From positions 35,630,804 to 35,694,803 of the forward strand of contig OZ034971.1 of the NCBI GenBank assembly GCA_964030785.1: a stretch of 64,000 nucleotides of DNA. Direction: 5' to 3'. A model generated the notes under the pieces. That model had not been told where the DNA came from, made no database searches, and saw nothing but the letters and a program-made list of their open reading frames with translations. The position numbers were made by a program, and so were the translations under genes. This DNA is from Siderastrea siderea (lineage: Eukaryota > Cnidaria > Anthozoa > Scleractinia > Rhizangiidae). This document shows positions 10,529-22,145 of the stretch, piece by piece. How positions within the stretch are numbered: the stretch's first letter is position 1; each line of letters starts with the position of its first letter.

Positions 10529-10647
10529 TCCGATCTGTATTATACAAAATATATTTAATCAAACTGATTGCGACATTCACATGAAAAAAGCCGTTCTATA
10601 TATTGAAACAATCACATAATATGTGATTGTCTGTACTCCCCATATAC

Positions 10648-12217
10648 CTTGCAATTTAGGCATTTTAAGTATTCGGGCGGCGAGCTCTGGGAAATTCATG
10701 TGTGTGTTTAGACCCCCTCTTGGATTGGCTAAACGTATAAATTTTGAGTATTCACATTTAAGCCTGACTCCCACTGCTTTGGCCGCTTTTTCATTCTTTG
10801 CTCAACCGCTCAGCTCTGTTTTCTAATCTAAGATGGCGGCTTTAAAGCACGAAGAATATTTTACAGCCTTTGCTCACCCCCGAAAATACCTCTGCACTGC
10901 AGGCTAGACCCGGTACAGAACCACATATACAGTGCGTGCTTGAATTTGAAATCATTACAGCCTCTTAATGTTGCCTGCGCGGCAATGAATCAAAGTAGAT
11001 CTGGAATGTGCATTTTGTATAGAAGCATTTTTTGTATTAATTTTTTTGCTTTTTGTCCGCTGGTAACTATACTCTTCTGGGCACTGTGCTAAGAAAAGAA
11101 GGAATTCAGAACTTAATTGTTTGAAAGACTCGTCTGAGGGTGAGTGTTTTGTAAACTTCTGTTCGCTTGGGAAACAAGATTTATGCCGTGTTCTATTGGG
11201 ATCAACCGTTTTTGGTTAGAAACAAGAAAACCATTGCCCAAGTATAGTTTTATCTCAAAAATCCGTGCTTCATTATGAAAATCGAATTTGCCTTTAAGAA
11301 ACGATTCTTGAAGTAATTACGAGGCGCAGCGACGGGGGGGGGGGGGGGGGGCAGTTTTATTATCAACGTAGAGCGAACCAAAAATGGAAAATTAGGAGTG
11401 TTGTGCAGCCGGCCTAAAGCCACGGGCGACTTGTGGCGGTGTGTCACACTAGGAAGACACGTCGCGGGCCTCTTGTTGCTATTTTTAGAGCAATCATATT
11501 CTGTCCAAGCACTTCATAACACCAGAAAGTCCATGACAGTAACTATTGGGACAAAGTTCTAAAACAATTTGAAAGAAGGCCTTGAAAGGATTTATCACCG
11601 GCCTTGATCCTCCGGGAAATTTGAGGAAATGTCAGTTAAATTGGTTTTCAGAGATGTACCCATGAGACCAAGCACACAATTATGGCTCGCTTTTTCTTCC
11701 CTGTTGACTTCGTGACACTGACACAAAACCATAGGAGCGCATGTTCAAGAACATTCCAGCCAGTTGTAGCTGATGATTAAAAGGGGAACAATAAAATGCA
11801 CTCAAGTCAACTAGTTTTCAAGATTCGCTAGACAAAACACTTGTTAATTTGTGGTTAAATTTGATTTGGGTTGTTGAGCTTTTGATGACATGATATGACG
11901 TCATATAAATTGTTAACATATTAGCAGCTAGCCTCAGTCTCAGTTGGTTACACATAGGTTTGGCTATAGATCAGAGCGTTGTCAATCCTTGCCAAGTCAA
12001 GGCAGCCTGAGTTGTACGTTAGCAGTTGGTAAGTTGGTTTCAGTTTGGTTCTTTCATCACCGTTCAGTAGTTTGATGTAAGAGCGGTTAAGAGCGTTGAC
12101 TTCGCCAGCCTTCCCTTTCACTTGGGCCAAATATTGTTTCTTTTGTGGTTCGTGATTTCTTTTCGTTGTTTACTCATGATTCTTAGTGACACAATTTTTC
12201 TTTATGCTTGTCTCGCA
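10648..12217. other. Right part of copy A, no gene recognised
   Basis: The stretch is shared with 38703-40270 in copy B. A diverged relative of about 11220-11830 is seen at 12440-13000 (poly-G tract, then a block ending in AGCCACGGGCGA, and the stretch ATTCCAGCCAGTTGTAGCTG). A G-run of about 21 bases lies at 11334-11351 and beyond. Open frames here are short and not conserved in kind. Confidence 0.5.
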
Positions 12218-13006
12218 ATTGCAAGGGTTTTCTTGCGACAATGTCGTTTTGCTTAACTGGACCTCGCTTTTTCTGCAATATCGGAATCGCAGAAAGTGTG
12301 TGGTATGTCAGTAAATTCACATTTTCTGCAGTATACGTAGTTTGTTTGCCGTAAGACACGAACGAAGTGACAACTCTTCATCCTTTTGCTTTTTGAATGT
12401 GATGTAGGGCACGCATCTCTAACGAGCATGCCTGCGTAAGAAGATGAGTTAAGTATGAGGGATTACCACAGTCAACCTAATTTTATAGTTATCATGGCGC
12501 TGGGTGGGGGGGGGGGGGGGGGGGGGCTTGAAGGGGGTAACGAGTTTTATAAACAACGAAAAGCGAACACCAAAATGGAAAATGAAGAGCGTGATGCAGC
12601 CCACCTTCAGCCACGGGCGATTTATAGCCGTATGGTTCGCTAGGAAAAGACTTCTGTTAGAACTAAATGCGAAGCCATAGCTAAATAAAGAGCCACATAT
12701 CGGGGGCCAAACTTTCAGAGTTAGCTATTGGCTAAAATAATGAATGGGCATGAATAGGCATGGCTTCCTGAAGCTTCTTTATCAAAGCAAGATTCCACAC
12801 AGGACCATTCGTAGGAAAATCACTTGAAAGGTTCTGTAACAAACTTCGTTTTGAGCACAAGGCTTCAAGCTTAAGCAATGCAAAGATAGCAAAAGGTGTC
12901 CTTGTTGTTGTCTTGATTTTTCATGGTACTGATACAAAACCACAAGAACACATGTTCAAAAGCATTCCAGCCAGTTGTAGCTGATGACAATTTGTTGAAT
13001 AATAAA
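12218..13006. repeat. Diverged paralogue of 11220-11830
   Basis: After copy A ends, the order G-run (about 12506-12526), AACGAAAAGCGAAC, AAAATGGAAAAT, GCCACGGGCGA, then ACACATGTTCAAAAGCATTC and CAGCCAGTTGTAGCTGATGA repeats the order seen at 11330-11800 with many substitutions. It leads directly into copy C, so C seems to be preceded by the tail of an older unit of the same tandem arrangement. No gene recognised. Confidence 0.6.
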
Positions 13007-14047
13007 GGGAATTAGCGGCACCAAAAACAAAAGGGGCTATTAAAGTTTGATTATAGCTCGCTTGCAAATTAAACGTAGTTCCGTTGGTTGCACTACAGGG
13101 GTTTGGGGTTGGATCCCTCCCCCCCTCCCCTTGTGCTGGGAAAGAAGTCCAGCTTAAAGAGTAGCTCAAAACTGAGAAAGGGTCAAAAGGGGGGAATTTA
13201 CTAACTGGAAATTGCACGCCAAGATCACACTGACGAAGGCGTAAAGGCGTAAGAGAAAAAATACCGGTACCTTCGTCATACAAATTTAGGCGATATTAGA
13301 CAAATAAAAAAAACAAAACATTAGACTACTTTCGAGTTCGAGTGCACATTGACCCAAGACTACTGCCCAATACCAAAAGTCACTAAAGCACTGAGATGGC
13401 AAATTAAAGCGAGTGATTCGAAATCTGAAATCACAGAGCCCATAAACAACAGTAGAAATACGTAATCTTCAAATCGAAGTCTCTGAACTGCGTGTGCTGA
13501 GTATAATTAGAAAGGCTAAGGCGAAGATAGTATTTAAAATTGCTCCTCCTTGTCGTTTCGGTCACCCACAAAAAGTTCTACTCAGTTGGGGCAGTGATAT
13601 GATCACGCAAAGAAATGAAGGGCATTGTTATCAAGGGTGCCTAGAAGGAGAGGGGAGGGGGCGGGTGGTGGTGTTCTTTAAGTGTACCCACATCCCTAAA
13701 ACACATTTTTTGCTGTCAGTGGTTGCAAGATATGATGCCATAAATACCCATGTTTTCCACCTTGTTTGGTGAACAAGGGTATAGAATGTCGAAAAAAAGC
13801 AGTCTGGCATGGAAAATTTCAATTTCTGCCGTTTCGCGACTTTTTATTTCCCCTTTTATTTCTTGCCGCTATTATGATTAGTAAAACATGTTCTTCCAAC
13901 ACGATGTTGGACGAAAAATTGTTTGATCGTTTAGCCAGTTCTTCAGACATTGAGCACGGAGATATTTACCACGGCACGTGCAATTTGGCACGACAACGAC
14001 TGAGCTATCATTCCACTTGAGCAGTAATTACCATTTTTGCTTCACTG

Positions 14048-14104
14048 TAGCCTGCGTCGCAGACGTAATATAACACGGTAAAAGTTTGTGTGCGACGCAG
14101 GCTA
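14048..14104. mobile_element. 57-bp fold-back element (TAGCCTGCG ends), copy C
   Basis: Same insertion as at 2492-2548. Here and in copy B the right arm reads GTGCGACGCAGGCTA, matching the left arm better than in copy A, where one base has changed to GTGCTACG. Confidence 0.7.
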
Positions 14105-14545
14105 CACTGACTGTAAGAGTTTCAATAGTCATTTCTGCAAAATTCAGGGACCGTTGAAGTATTCCCACTGGAATTCTGTATACGGGCAAAGAATTCTCGA
14201 AATCAAGCGATAATAATAGCTACTGCATGCAACAGTTTTCAGCAAATCAATCATGAACTGTTCAATTTAGTTTTTATACACTGCTGCCTTACTAGAAGTG
14301 GGGCCTTGGTGTAGTATCATACCACGTTTTATAGATTGAGATTATAAGGACGATTTTTTATGGGAATGAATAAGACGTTTTCTATTGCTTTTTCAAGTAT
14401 TCTTTCTGACACGCAGGCGCGCGGCGGCTGGCTAATTTCCAGGTTTCAAAACTGAAAACTTAAGAGTAATAAATCAAATCTCACATTGTTTGTTTTGTTT
14501 AATGAATATCGCTTTTTTTCCAGTTTCTTTCCTCCTTCACTCAAG

Positions 14546-14918
14546 ATGAAGTGTTATGTGGTGACCCTGATTACTCTGCTGGTGATATCTCTTCCACGAT
14601 GCTCTGGCAGTGGGCCTGGGACCCGTGGGGGGGTGGAGGGGGGGTGGGAAGGAGCCGCCTATTGTAGGGATCCTGTTGAACCCTGCAAAGCATCCTAAGC
14701 TGTCATATCTCTTGGAAGAGAAAGTGATAGCAAAACGTGGTGTGGTGTGGTGAGGTGTGGGTGGTGTGTATTATTGCCGAGATGGTAACACATGCTGTCG
14801 ACTTTCTTCAGGACAGTGGGGATGTTGCCCAGCACCAAACGCGGTTTGCTGTAGTGATGGAATGCATTGCTGCCCAAATGGATACATCTGTTTCAGTGGC
14901 GGCCGTTGCTACAAATAA
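14546..14918 (+). pseudogene. Granulin precursor, broken copy C
   Basis: The ATG at 14546 begins a signal peptide closely matching copy A. The propeptide region around 14620-14652 has expanded G-rich sequence and changes frame, ending translation at 14696-14698 after 50 residues. In the ancestral frame, the codon for the first granulin cysteine is TGA (14751-14753) where copies A and B have TGT. The remaining cysteine codons, the stop and the AATAAA signals are kept. Two independent lesions make a pseudogene call safer here than in copy B. Confidence 0.8.
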
Positions 14919-15424
14919 AGTAAAATAAAAACTGCAAGCATGATCAGCAAATATAACTGTTAAATTTTCTTTACTCGTGGGGAAACTTTCTAGATCATCT
15001 TCAGGGATCTAGTTTTCGTTAAAATTGTAAAAAAAAAAATCAAGTATCATTAAAATTGCAATATAGTCAGGCGATACCAGAAGAATAAAAAATACTCTGC
15101 CGCGATCGATCGCGATCAAACTGAACAGTTTTATAAAGTTCTTTCAGTTTTTCGTGCTTAGACTAAAAGAAAGTAGATTTGCGAACCAGTGTTGGGTTTC
15201 ATTTTTTTTTTTTGAGTGGAAGCTGTAGTACGCACGTAATTAAAATTGCTGTTCGAACCAACTTATGTGTATTTTAGCTGCACTCATCCTGAATTAATTT
15301 CAGACACCTGCAAGAAAGAAGGTACAGTCATCATCATTATCATCATCATCATCATCATCATTATCATCATCGTCGTCGTCGTCGTCGTCGTCGTCGTCAT
15401 CTATTAGAGCGCACTGGCACAGTT

Positions 15425-15930
15425 TTCATGAAGTCGTTCCAGACTTCACCCTATTCAGACCGAGCGATTGTGCCCGCACTGACTTTGGACTTTAATAACT
15501 TTTTTGTAAGCAAGCTCAGTCCACCAAACTTGGTAACTTTTCCTAAAATTTATATGGCAACAATTTGGCATAGCAAGTGCTCGTCCATCCAGTTTCACGT
15601 TACCACGGCAACCAAATTTTGACAGGCTGTTTTTTTCAGAATCTTAAATTTTCACCTATTCATTGAAAAATATAACTTTTCTGAAGTAAGTTTTTCATTT
15701 TAATATTATTTGATTTCGGTTACTTTTTGCTCAATTTTGGCAATTTTCAAAGGTGTTGGAAAAATCAAGAAATCCAAGATGGTCGCCGTTGTAGAACCTG
15801 ACGTAATTGTTACGTCATATGACGTCATCGGCTCATGTTCTGCACCTCAAAGGAAATATTTTTGGCTTCAAGTTTCGTTGTCTTAGCTTCAATATTCTCG
15901 GAGTTAAGTGGTGGACGCCGAAAAAGCCCT
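15425..15930 (+). repeat. Interspersed repeat R1, copy C
   Basis: Equivalent of 3815-4335. It lacks the poly-C tract that follows R1 in copies A and B, going directly from GTGGACGCCGAAAA to the AGCCCTGTCTGAATAGAG stretch. Confidence 0.6.
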
Positions 15931-16784
15931 GTCTGAATAGAGTGTGTTCACGGCGGCCATGTTGGAGGAGCAAAACAATAAAAGCTATTCGCATAAAAAT
16001 GAAACTTTTTTCCCAACGGAAATAAATTTTATTGTTTTCCTCCTCCAGCACGACCGCTGCGAACACAGTCTATAGGGTGAACGTTTTCTAGTGATCCCCC
16101 GAAGCTGCAACAGCAGAAATCCTGTGTCCCGCTCGAGTTTTTCAGTAAAGTGTTTGTAGTAATCTGCCCTTTGTTTCATGACTTGGTTTCACGATTCGAC
16201 CCAGGTGACCCAGGATTGATGCAATGATATCGATTTCAAGCATGAAAATTGGTAATACCCACAAAATGATCAAGGAAAAATATATGAGATATATGATTTA
16301 ATGTTCTTAGGCAATCCTCTTTCTGTCAAATACAGATGCCAAGGGTTACCCGGACTTCGTTTCTTCCCATTTCTCAGTATAAGACAAAAAGCAGGGTTAT
16401 TCATTGGTGTCCTGTGTGTGGTGAGCCAATAAGAAAGCTGGAAATTCAAAAACCGGGATTAAGAATTTAACCTGTGGCTTATCAAAGACGGGCCCAAAAA
16501 TAAACCTATAGAGTATACTCGTGCAATTTACTTTCCTGTTTTTAGTCAAAGATGCATATATTTATTTATCATTTATTCATTCTATGTCTTTAATTTTATT
16601 TTATTTATTATCTTTATCTGACGATCAGAATTTTTTTCAAAATTGTGTTTTTCCCTTTTCCAGGATGCTCCGGGGTGTTCCGGAATGTTCCATGTTCCTG
16701 GTTTTGTTGACGCCAGAGGAAAATGCTATATTCTGTCCCGAATAATTAATTCGTTCCTTTGACCACTCCAATGTCAAGTCCATA

Positions 16785-17345
16785 TTTTGGGTCTTCTCGG
16801 ACCAAAGAGTCTGTTTTGGCACCCCTTTTTTTAACTCCGAAAATATTAAATTTACGACAACGAAACTTAGAGGGCAGATAATACGTCCAAATGCCTTTCC
16901 TTTGAGGTTCGCAGAGTGAGCTGGTGAAGTCATATGACTTAAGAATTACGTCGGGTTCTCAAACAGTGGCCATCTTGGATTTCTTGATTTCTTTCAAAAC
17001 CTTTGAGGAGCGCCAAAATTGACCAAAATAAAAAGTAATCAAAACCAAGAGACAAATAGGCAAATCATATTAAAATGTAAAATTTACCTCAAGAAAGTTA
17101 TAATTTTTATTAAAAAGGTGAAAATTCAAAATTCTGATAAAACGCCCAACCAATAAGTGGTTGCCATAGTAACGTCAAACTTGATGGACACGCACTTCAT
17201 ACGCCAAATTGTTCCCAGATAAATTTTAGGAAAAGTAACCATTTTGGTGGCTTTAGCTTGCTTATCGGAAAAGTTATAAACGTCCAAAGGCACTGTGGGT
17301 AGAATCGCCCCCTCCCCCCCTCGGGCTGAATAGGGTTAATAATTT
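16785..17345 (-). repeat. Inverted, diverged copy of repeat R1
   Basis: Read on the minus strand this resembles 15430-15930: CAGCCCGAG-to-CTGAATAGGG end, the TTTAGGAAAAGTAACC.TTTTGGTGG block, the GCCATAGTAACGTCAAACTTGATGG block, then CAAGATGGCCACTG and a TGACTTCACC region. It starts exactly where copy C stops, so C and its neighbour join at an inverted R1 pair separated by about 0.9 kb. Confidence 0.65.
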
Positions 17346-17389
17346 TTGAAAATCGTAAACAGCTATATAAAGCTCGATACAAGGCATTT

Positions 17390-18110
17390 TTTAAACACGC
17401 AGGTCACATTTACTTACAAACCTAAACCTGAAGTTTATCGTTCTTATTTTTCAGAGCGAAGTTACTAGTGATAAAGTAAATTTAAATCAATCCAATATGC
17501 CTTAGGATGTTTTATTTTCACCGTAACAATAACAATGTTAATGTATTTAGAGCTATGTACACGGTCCCTGCAGCTTGATATTTAATGTATGCGCGTGTTT
17601 ACCTAACGAGGGCAGCTCCAACACCATGCCTGGATTGGATGTAACTCAAAACAGGGCTTTCATACTCTGAAGCTGAAGTCCCTGTACTGTATGTGTCGAG
17701 GAAGCAAAGAATCGTCAGCTCTATTCCTTTCTGATTAGAGAAGTTAGCTCGAAAAAAGTAATGATTTTATAGAAACCTTACGGATGGAGTTTACATTTTT
17801 TTCAGATAGAAATAAAAAAAAAAGACTCCTCCGTGTCGTTTCGTATAATTGCCAAAAGTATTTTGATCTCCTATTTACCATTATTTATCAGAAGGAAGTA
17901 AAACTAATTTTAGTTAACCCTCAGGCGTACAAAACAAGGGGGAGGGAGGGAAGGATGCTAACCCTCACAAAAGGTTTTTCTTGAATTTTGCCAAGACGAT
18001 TTATCATTTCCACCTGCCGTTTTTAATAGTTCTACTCATATTCCCTAGACACATTTTGACACTGACAAGTTTTGGTGAGAACCGGTTGCTATGATTACCC
18101 CATAAGTAGC
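17390..18110 (+). repeat. Ancient relative of the granulin upstream region
   Basis: The order of motifs resembles 1020-2190 of copy A with many substitutions and gaps: ACAAACCTAAAC, TTTTCAGAGCGAA.TTACT, AATCAATCCAATATGCCTTAG, AGCTATGTAC.C, GATTTTATAGAAACCTTACG, CAGATAGAAAT, then CCCTAGACACATTTTGACACTG. No granulin exon follows. It appears to be the oldest remnant of the same unit. Confidence 0.5.
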
Positions 18111-20980
18111 AGTTGGTTGAACCGTTTTTGAAGAAAAGTAGCAAAGTGTTAAATTGTGTCATACTCTAATTACGTAGGATAAAAAATGTTCCCATTTATG
18201 CCGTTTTTTTAATGATTTCTAAGTTTGAGTAAAATCCAAGATGGCGGTCATCTTGGATGATGTCAAAGGACACCAGCTACGCTACAACGCATAATATATA
18301 CCTGATCTTGTAGAGCAGCACATCACAGGTTTTCTACCAGAAATAAGATGTAAAGGATCTTGTCGCTTCACGAACTGCTTATGCTCTTGATTATACTCCG
18401 CTGCTTCAATTTACAAGTACAAGCACAAAAGGAAAAATCCGAGGTAGTTACTGCGATTGCGTCGCGAATCCGAATACTTTAAATTTGATCAGTTGTAATA
18501 AATACGGTACAGTACTTTAAATATATAATCCGACCTCTTATAAATGCGGGATCCTTCATTGTGTAAATGAATTTTTTCAATGAATCCGGGCGCGAGTGCT
18601 GTCTACGGTCTTTTACGGCCTACAGGTCTTCTAGTCTTAAATTCTGTTAGCAGATTTTTGTCGAGATAGAAACTTTAAGCGTGGGAAGAAATTTTTAACC
18701 TTACTATGTCAGCCCATGTTCAAATCCTTAGTGGACGAAATATGAGCGGAAATATTTTGCCTTTCCTGTTCAAATCGGAACAACTGTTTTCATATTTTAA
18801 TTTACGATCGTTCTGTGCATGAAGCAATCACCTATCTCCGGATACATGGCTATATAGTTTAGTGTATGGTAGTCGAAATGCCCTGTAATGTAAACCCCAG
18901 CAATCCGAAAACTCAAGATGAGGAAAAACTAATACGAATCCAGATAGTTTTTCCTTTAGTGTAAACTTCGAAAACTACTAAAATTGCAGCCAGGAATCAT
19001 AAAGAAAAATGTAAAAAGTCAGGTTTCCCACTGGCTGAAAAGCGTCAGAAGTCAAACCTGTAACAATAATATATATACACTACTAAATTATGGAGATATC
19101 CAAAAGTTATAAGAAGGGGAGTACAAGACGCTGCAAGTTAGCAGAGATCAGAAAAACAATGTTAAAAAGCTAAAAGGTTGATAGAGCAACTAGTGAATTA
19201 TCATGAAAGACTGTTCCTTCAGCGTGGTACTCCCTCAAGGACTCTAACGCATGAAATGATCATTGACATTCCTAGTATTTCCATCTCTCTCTGTTAACTT
19301 GCAGCGTCTCGCATTCCTCTTGTTGCATGCAGTTTTATTTTTAATCATCACTAATGAAGGTCGAAGATTTTCGATTGAAAAGTCTGTAATTTAAAACGTC
19401 TGATTTGCCATTAAAATGCTGTTAATGCTAGTGATAGGAGTAAACTCAGTACTTTACTGATACCTTATTTGGGAATTGCCCCCATCTAGACCAATAAACC
19501 TTGCTATGGGTGAGTTTAACAAAGAAAAGAGAAATTTAGCACTTTCTTCTCAACACACCAAAGCCTGGCTCACACCTACGATGCAAACGTAAACAATGTT
19601 CTCACTTAACACAAGGAAGACCATCGGTGCATGCACATTTGCGCCCGCCGGCATTTGGGCCGTTTTTGTTTCAAGAATGGAAACAAATTACGCTTCACTT
19701 TCTTCCGTTTGCTGGCTCTGCATTTGTATTGAAGTTTGCGTCGCACGAGGTAGTGACGCCACAGGATGCCCAAGCATAATATTTGAATATTATTAACAAT
19801 GGCCTTTCAAAATATAAGACTTTGTATGGGACTTCGAAGCGAACATTTTGAGCAATACATAACAGCGAACTAACTGAATAAAGTTCATGAAACATTACAT
19901 GGTGTTGCTTGCTATCCTTACAACGCATTTTGAGCAAATTTAGGTCCATTTACTTCACAGTGTATTAGTACATGTATAATACAATCGTGTGACAAGGAAG
20001 GTGTCATTTGGCCCGATTTAGCCACTTTCACCGCTGGACGCGTTTCGGAATTTGCTCGAATTTACGCTCAAAAATAGTTCGGGCTTCCATTCTGACTTAG
20101 CGACTTGATAAAAGAATGACATCCAAATGATTTCCTCATAACCAGTTGCACATTCCTCGTGTTCCCAAAGAATTAGCCACTGCACAAAATCATAATAGCA
20201 TCTCAAAGAGGCCGCCATGGATACGCGAGGATCACGATAGTCCCGTTTGACCACGGTCGACACTGGACACCAGTAAAATTAAGCCCCAATGGGGAGGGCC
20301 ACGCTCGTTTTGGTCGAGTTGCAATTGTAGTAACTGCGACCCAGTGAGGACACAAATTGTCGCTCCAAGGCAGTCTGGTTCGCGTGAGAACGGTTGAATC
20401 GTTGCGTGTTACAAGCGGATAGCAAAAATAAATCATTCTCACTTCTGAACTTATATCGATTTTCAGGGTGTATATTTTCTTGTTTTTGGAATAAATAGGT
20501 TACCTGACCGGCTTCATGCAAATATAAAGATAGATATAGTAAATACAATAACAACTTTAAAATAAAACAATTTCACGTGCGTGAGGATATGAATTGAAAT
20601 TAATTTGTCGACTTCGGTTTGTAAAAATATATGTGATATACAAAAACTATCGACGATTTAAAAAAAATGAACACGTTCAATTCACGCAGAGGACGTATTT
20701 AAAATTTACGCAGTAGACTGACCTGTATTACAAACGTTTTATATATGAACGCAAATATGTTCAATTTACCACGCACGAATAGAAACATAGGAGGAAGGAG
20801 AAACACGGTTCACTTTCTTTTTTCTTGACTCGTTTTCATTTTCTAACGGCCAAGACCGTTTTAATTTCTTTCGATAATTTAATTTCCAGACGCAGCCTGG
20901 TTCGCGCGAGAAAGGTGGAATCGCTGCGTGGGACTCAAGATCAAGGTTGACGCAAAGGTTATTTACAATATGTATTCCTT
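18111..20980. other. No gene recognised
   Basis: Only short, unsupported open frames are present. Visible structure: an inverted CCAAGATGG..CCATCTTGG-type dyad at about 18236-18260, and two related blocks at about 20365-20415 and 20880-20935 (GGTTCGCG.GAGAA.GGTTGAATCG.TGCGTG), probably fragments of one interspersed repeat. Confidence 0.4.
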
Positions 20981-21539
20981 TTTCTTGTTGATATTTTACA
21001 TCGTATGCTATCAGTTTTTCCAAGAGCGCAATTGAAATCACCTCCGACACCTCCTAATATGATATTTCAATTTTATTCAGTAACGAGGATGATATCAGAT
21101 CAGAAAACCCGAAGTTGCTGTGTTATCACTGATTGCTGTAAAAGTTAAGATTGCTAAGTTAAACATACATTTAGATACGAAAACAGGCACTGTGAAAATA
21201 CGATTTAGCTTGGAATTTTGACTGTACAGGGCACATACAACGAGCGTGCAATTTGACATTGATTTGCACCCCTTGATGTTGGCTTCGCGGTCCTAACCGA
21301 TAAGAATAGAGACTGGACGAAGTGAAATGTACATTTTAAGAATTTTTTGGGTTGCTTGTGTCTCATATATATGCTCCATCTGTCGAGTGATTTCTCGTTT
21401 GCCGATTGAAGGAGAAGTAGTCAGCACTCATTAGTCTCTGAAAATTCTTGATTTTCTGGTCGATGAATGGTTTTAAAGCGCTCAAGTGCAAATGTCGGTT
21501 TTTATTTCACTTGAAGCTGTAGTCTTTTTTATTCGGGAT

Positions 21540-21582
21540 TCCGATTGGGGGTGGGGGGGGGGGGGAGGGGAGGGAAATGGAG
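21540..21582. repeat. G-rich tract
   Basis: A run dominated by G (GGGGGTGGGG... GGGAGGGGAGGG) precedes the LINE remnant. It could form G-quadruplex structures and is prone to sequencing error. Confidence 0.7.
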
Positions 21583-21599
21583 GGGTAATCAAAAAAGTA

Positions 21600-22145
21600 T
21601 TACACCGGACAATTCTGCCTTGAGGTTCAAGCCTTCAAGCCAAGGTTCAAGCCAAGAAGTCTCTGCACTACCAGGAGCTACTGAACAAGTTTAATTCTAG
21701 TGATCTGTATAGTATCAGATGCCAAGACATGATGGAAACAGTTTTTAAGACAATCCAGTTCGAAACGATGCCAAAGTACACGCGTGCTCTCGTTCAAGGA
21801 AACTTGTTATCCCATACGTTAACACAACCACTTATGGTCTTCATTCCCTCAGATACACTACTGCAAACATGTGGAACAAACTAACAGAGGACCTGAGGTC
21901 ACTAACGTCCTTGAATGAGTTCAAAACTAAAATATGCCAAATTTCTTTTGAACATCAATGCAATTGTTATCTATGTCAATAGTAGTTTAATGTACTGTAT
22001 ATAATATATGATTTTATTTTTATTTCTATTATTAATACCATTTTTATTTATTTATTTATTTATTTATTTTTTCTTCGTCTTTTCTTTCTCGGAGAAATTA
22101 GCTATATAGCTACCCTTTCACTCCGAGGTGAACTAAGGGTGATGT
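21600..22145 (+). mobile_element. 5'-truncated LINE remnant (C-terminal end of ORF2 and 3'UTR)
   Basis: The frame from 21773 to the TAG at 21980-21982 encodes 69 residues with the features of the extreme C-terminus of CR1/L2-like reverse transcriptase polyproteins: a KLVIPYVNTTTYGLHSLRY stretch, then ANMWNKLTEDLRS and a NEFKTKI motif, ending in a C.CYLC pair. The reverse transcriptase core is absent. A 3' tail with TTTAT repeats (about 22036-22070) follows. The clade assignment rests on memory of family patterns. Confidence 0.75.

Larger units (their letters stand above)
6602..10642. mobile_element. 4041-bp TIR element carrying two 55-bp satellites
   Basis: Copy B has an uninterrupted site (GTCGGCTATGTATACCTTGC, 38689-38708), while copy A has this insert flanked by TATAC on both sides (6597-6601 and 10643-10647), so up to 5 bp, possibly TATA, was duplicated. 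The ends are inverted repeats of about 45 bp with small indels at the tips; each includes the palindromic CAGACAATCACAT...ATGTGA motif and TATATAGAAC. Inside, in order: a 55-bp satellite (6714-7342), a middle of about 1.8 kb with a fold-back (8623-8774), and a second 55-bp satellite (9173-10528). No transposase was seen, so it is presumably non-autonomous. The superfamily was not determined. Confidence 0.85.
1..12217. repeat. Segmental duplication, copy A
   Basis: The stretch matches 31428-40270 (copy B) almost base for base, in the same order and orientation; position 1 equals 31428, so the duplication probably continues left of the window. After removing the 4041-bp insert of A and the 675-bp insert of B, the two copies are about 8176 and 8168 bp. 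The match stops after TCTCGCA (12211-12217 and 40264-40270). It includes one intact granulin gene, two decayed exon-1 remnants, several interspersed repeats, and a region resembling the 5' flank of the fourth granulin gene. The close match implies recent duplication. A collapsed or duplicated haplotype in the assembly is the main alternative, but the two copies have different inserts and different right-hand flanks. Confidence 0.93.
13007..16784. repeat. Segmental duplication, partial copy C
   Basis: The stretch matches 1363-5240 of copy A in order and orientation with more differences than A has from B. It contains the small fold-back element, a broken granulin gene, R1 and R2. At 16784 the match to A stops after GTCAAGTCCAT and an inverted R1 copy begins. 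Confidence 0.9.

Noticed and set aside
1..12217. Copies A and B as two haplotypes of one locus misassembled in tandem
   Set aside because: Not excluded, but the copies have different inserts and different right flanks, with a long unrelated tandem array between them; duplication is the simpler reading.
20203..20554. Overlapping minus-strand frames of 79 and 91 codons
   Set aside because: Overlap in different frames and include a fragment of a dispersed repeat also seen at 20880-20935; no family recognised.
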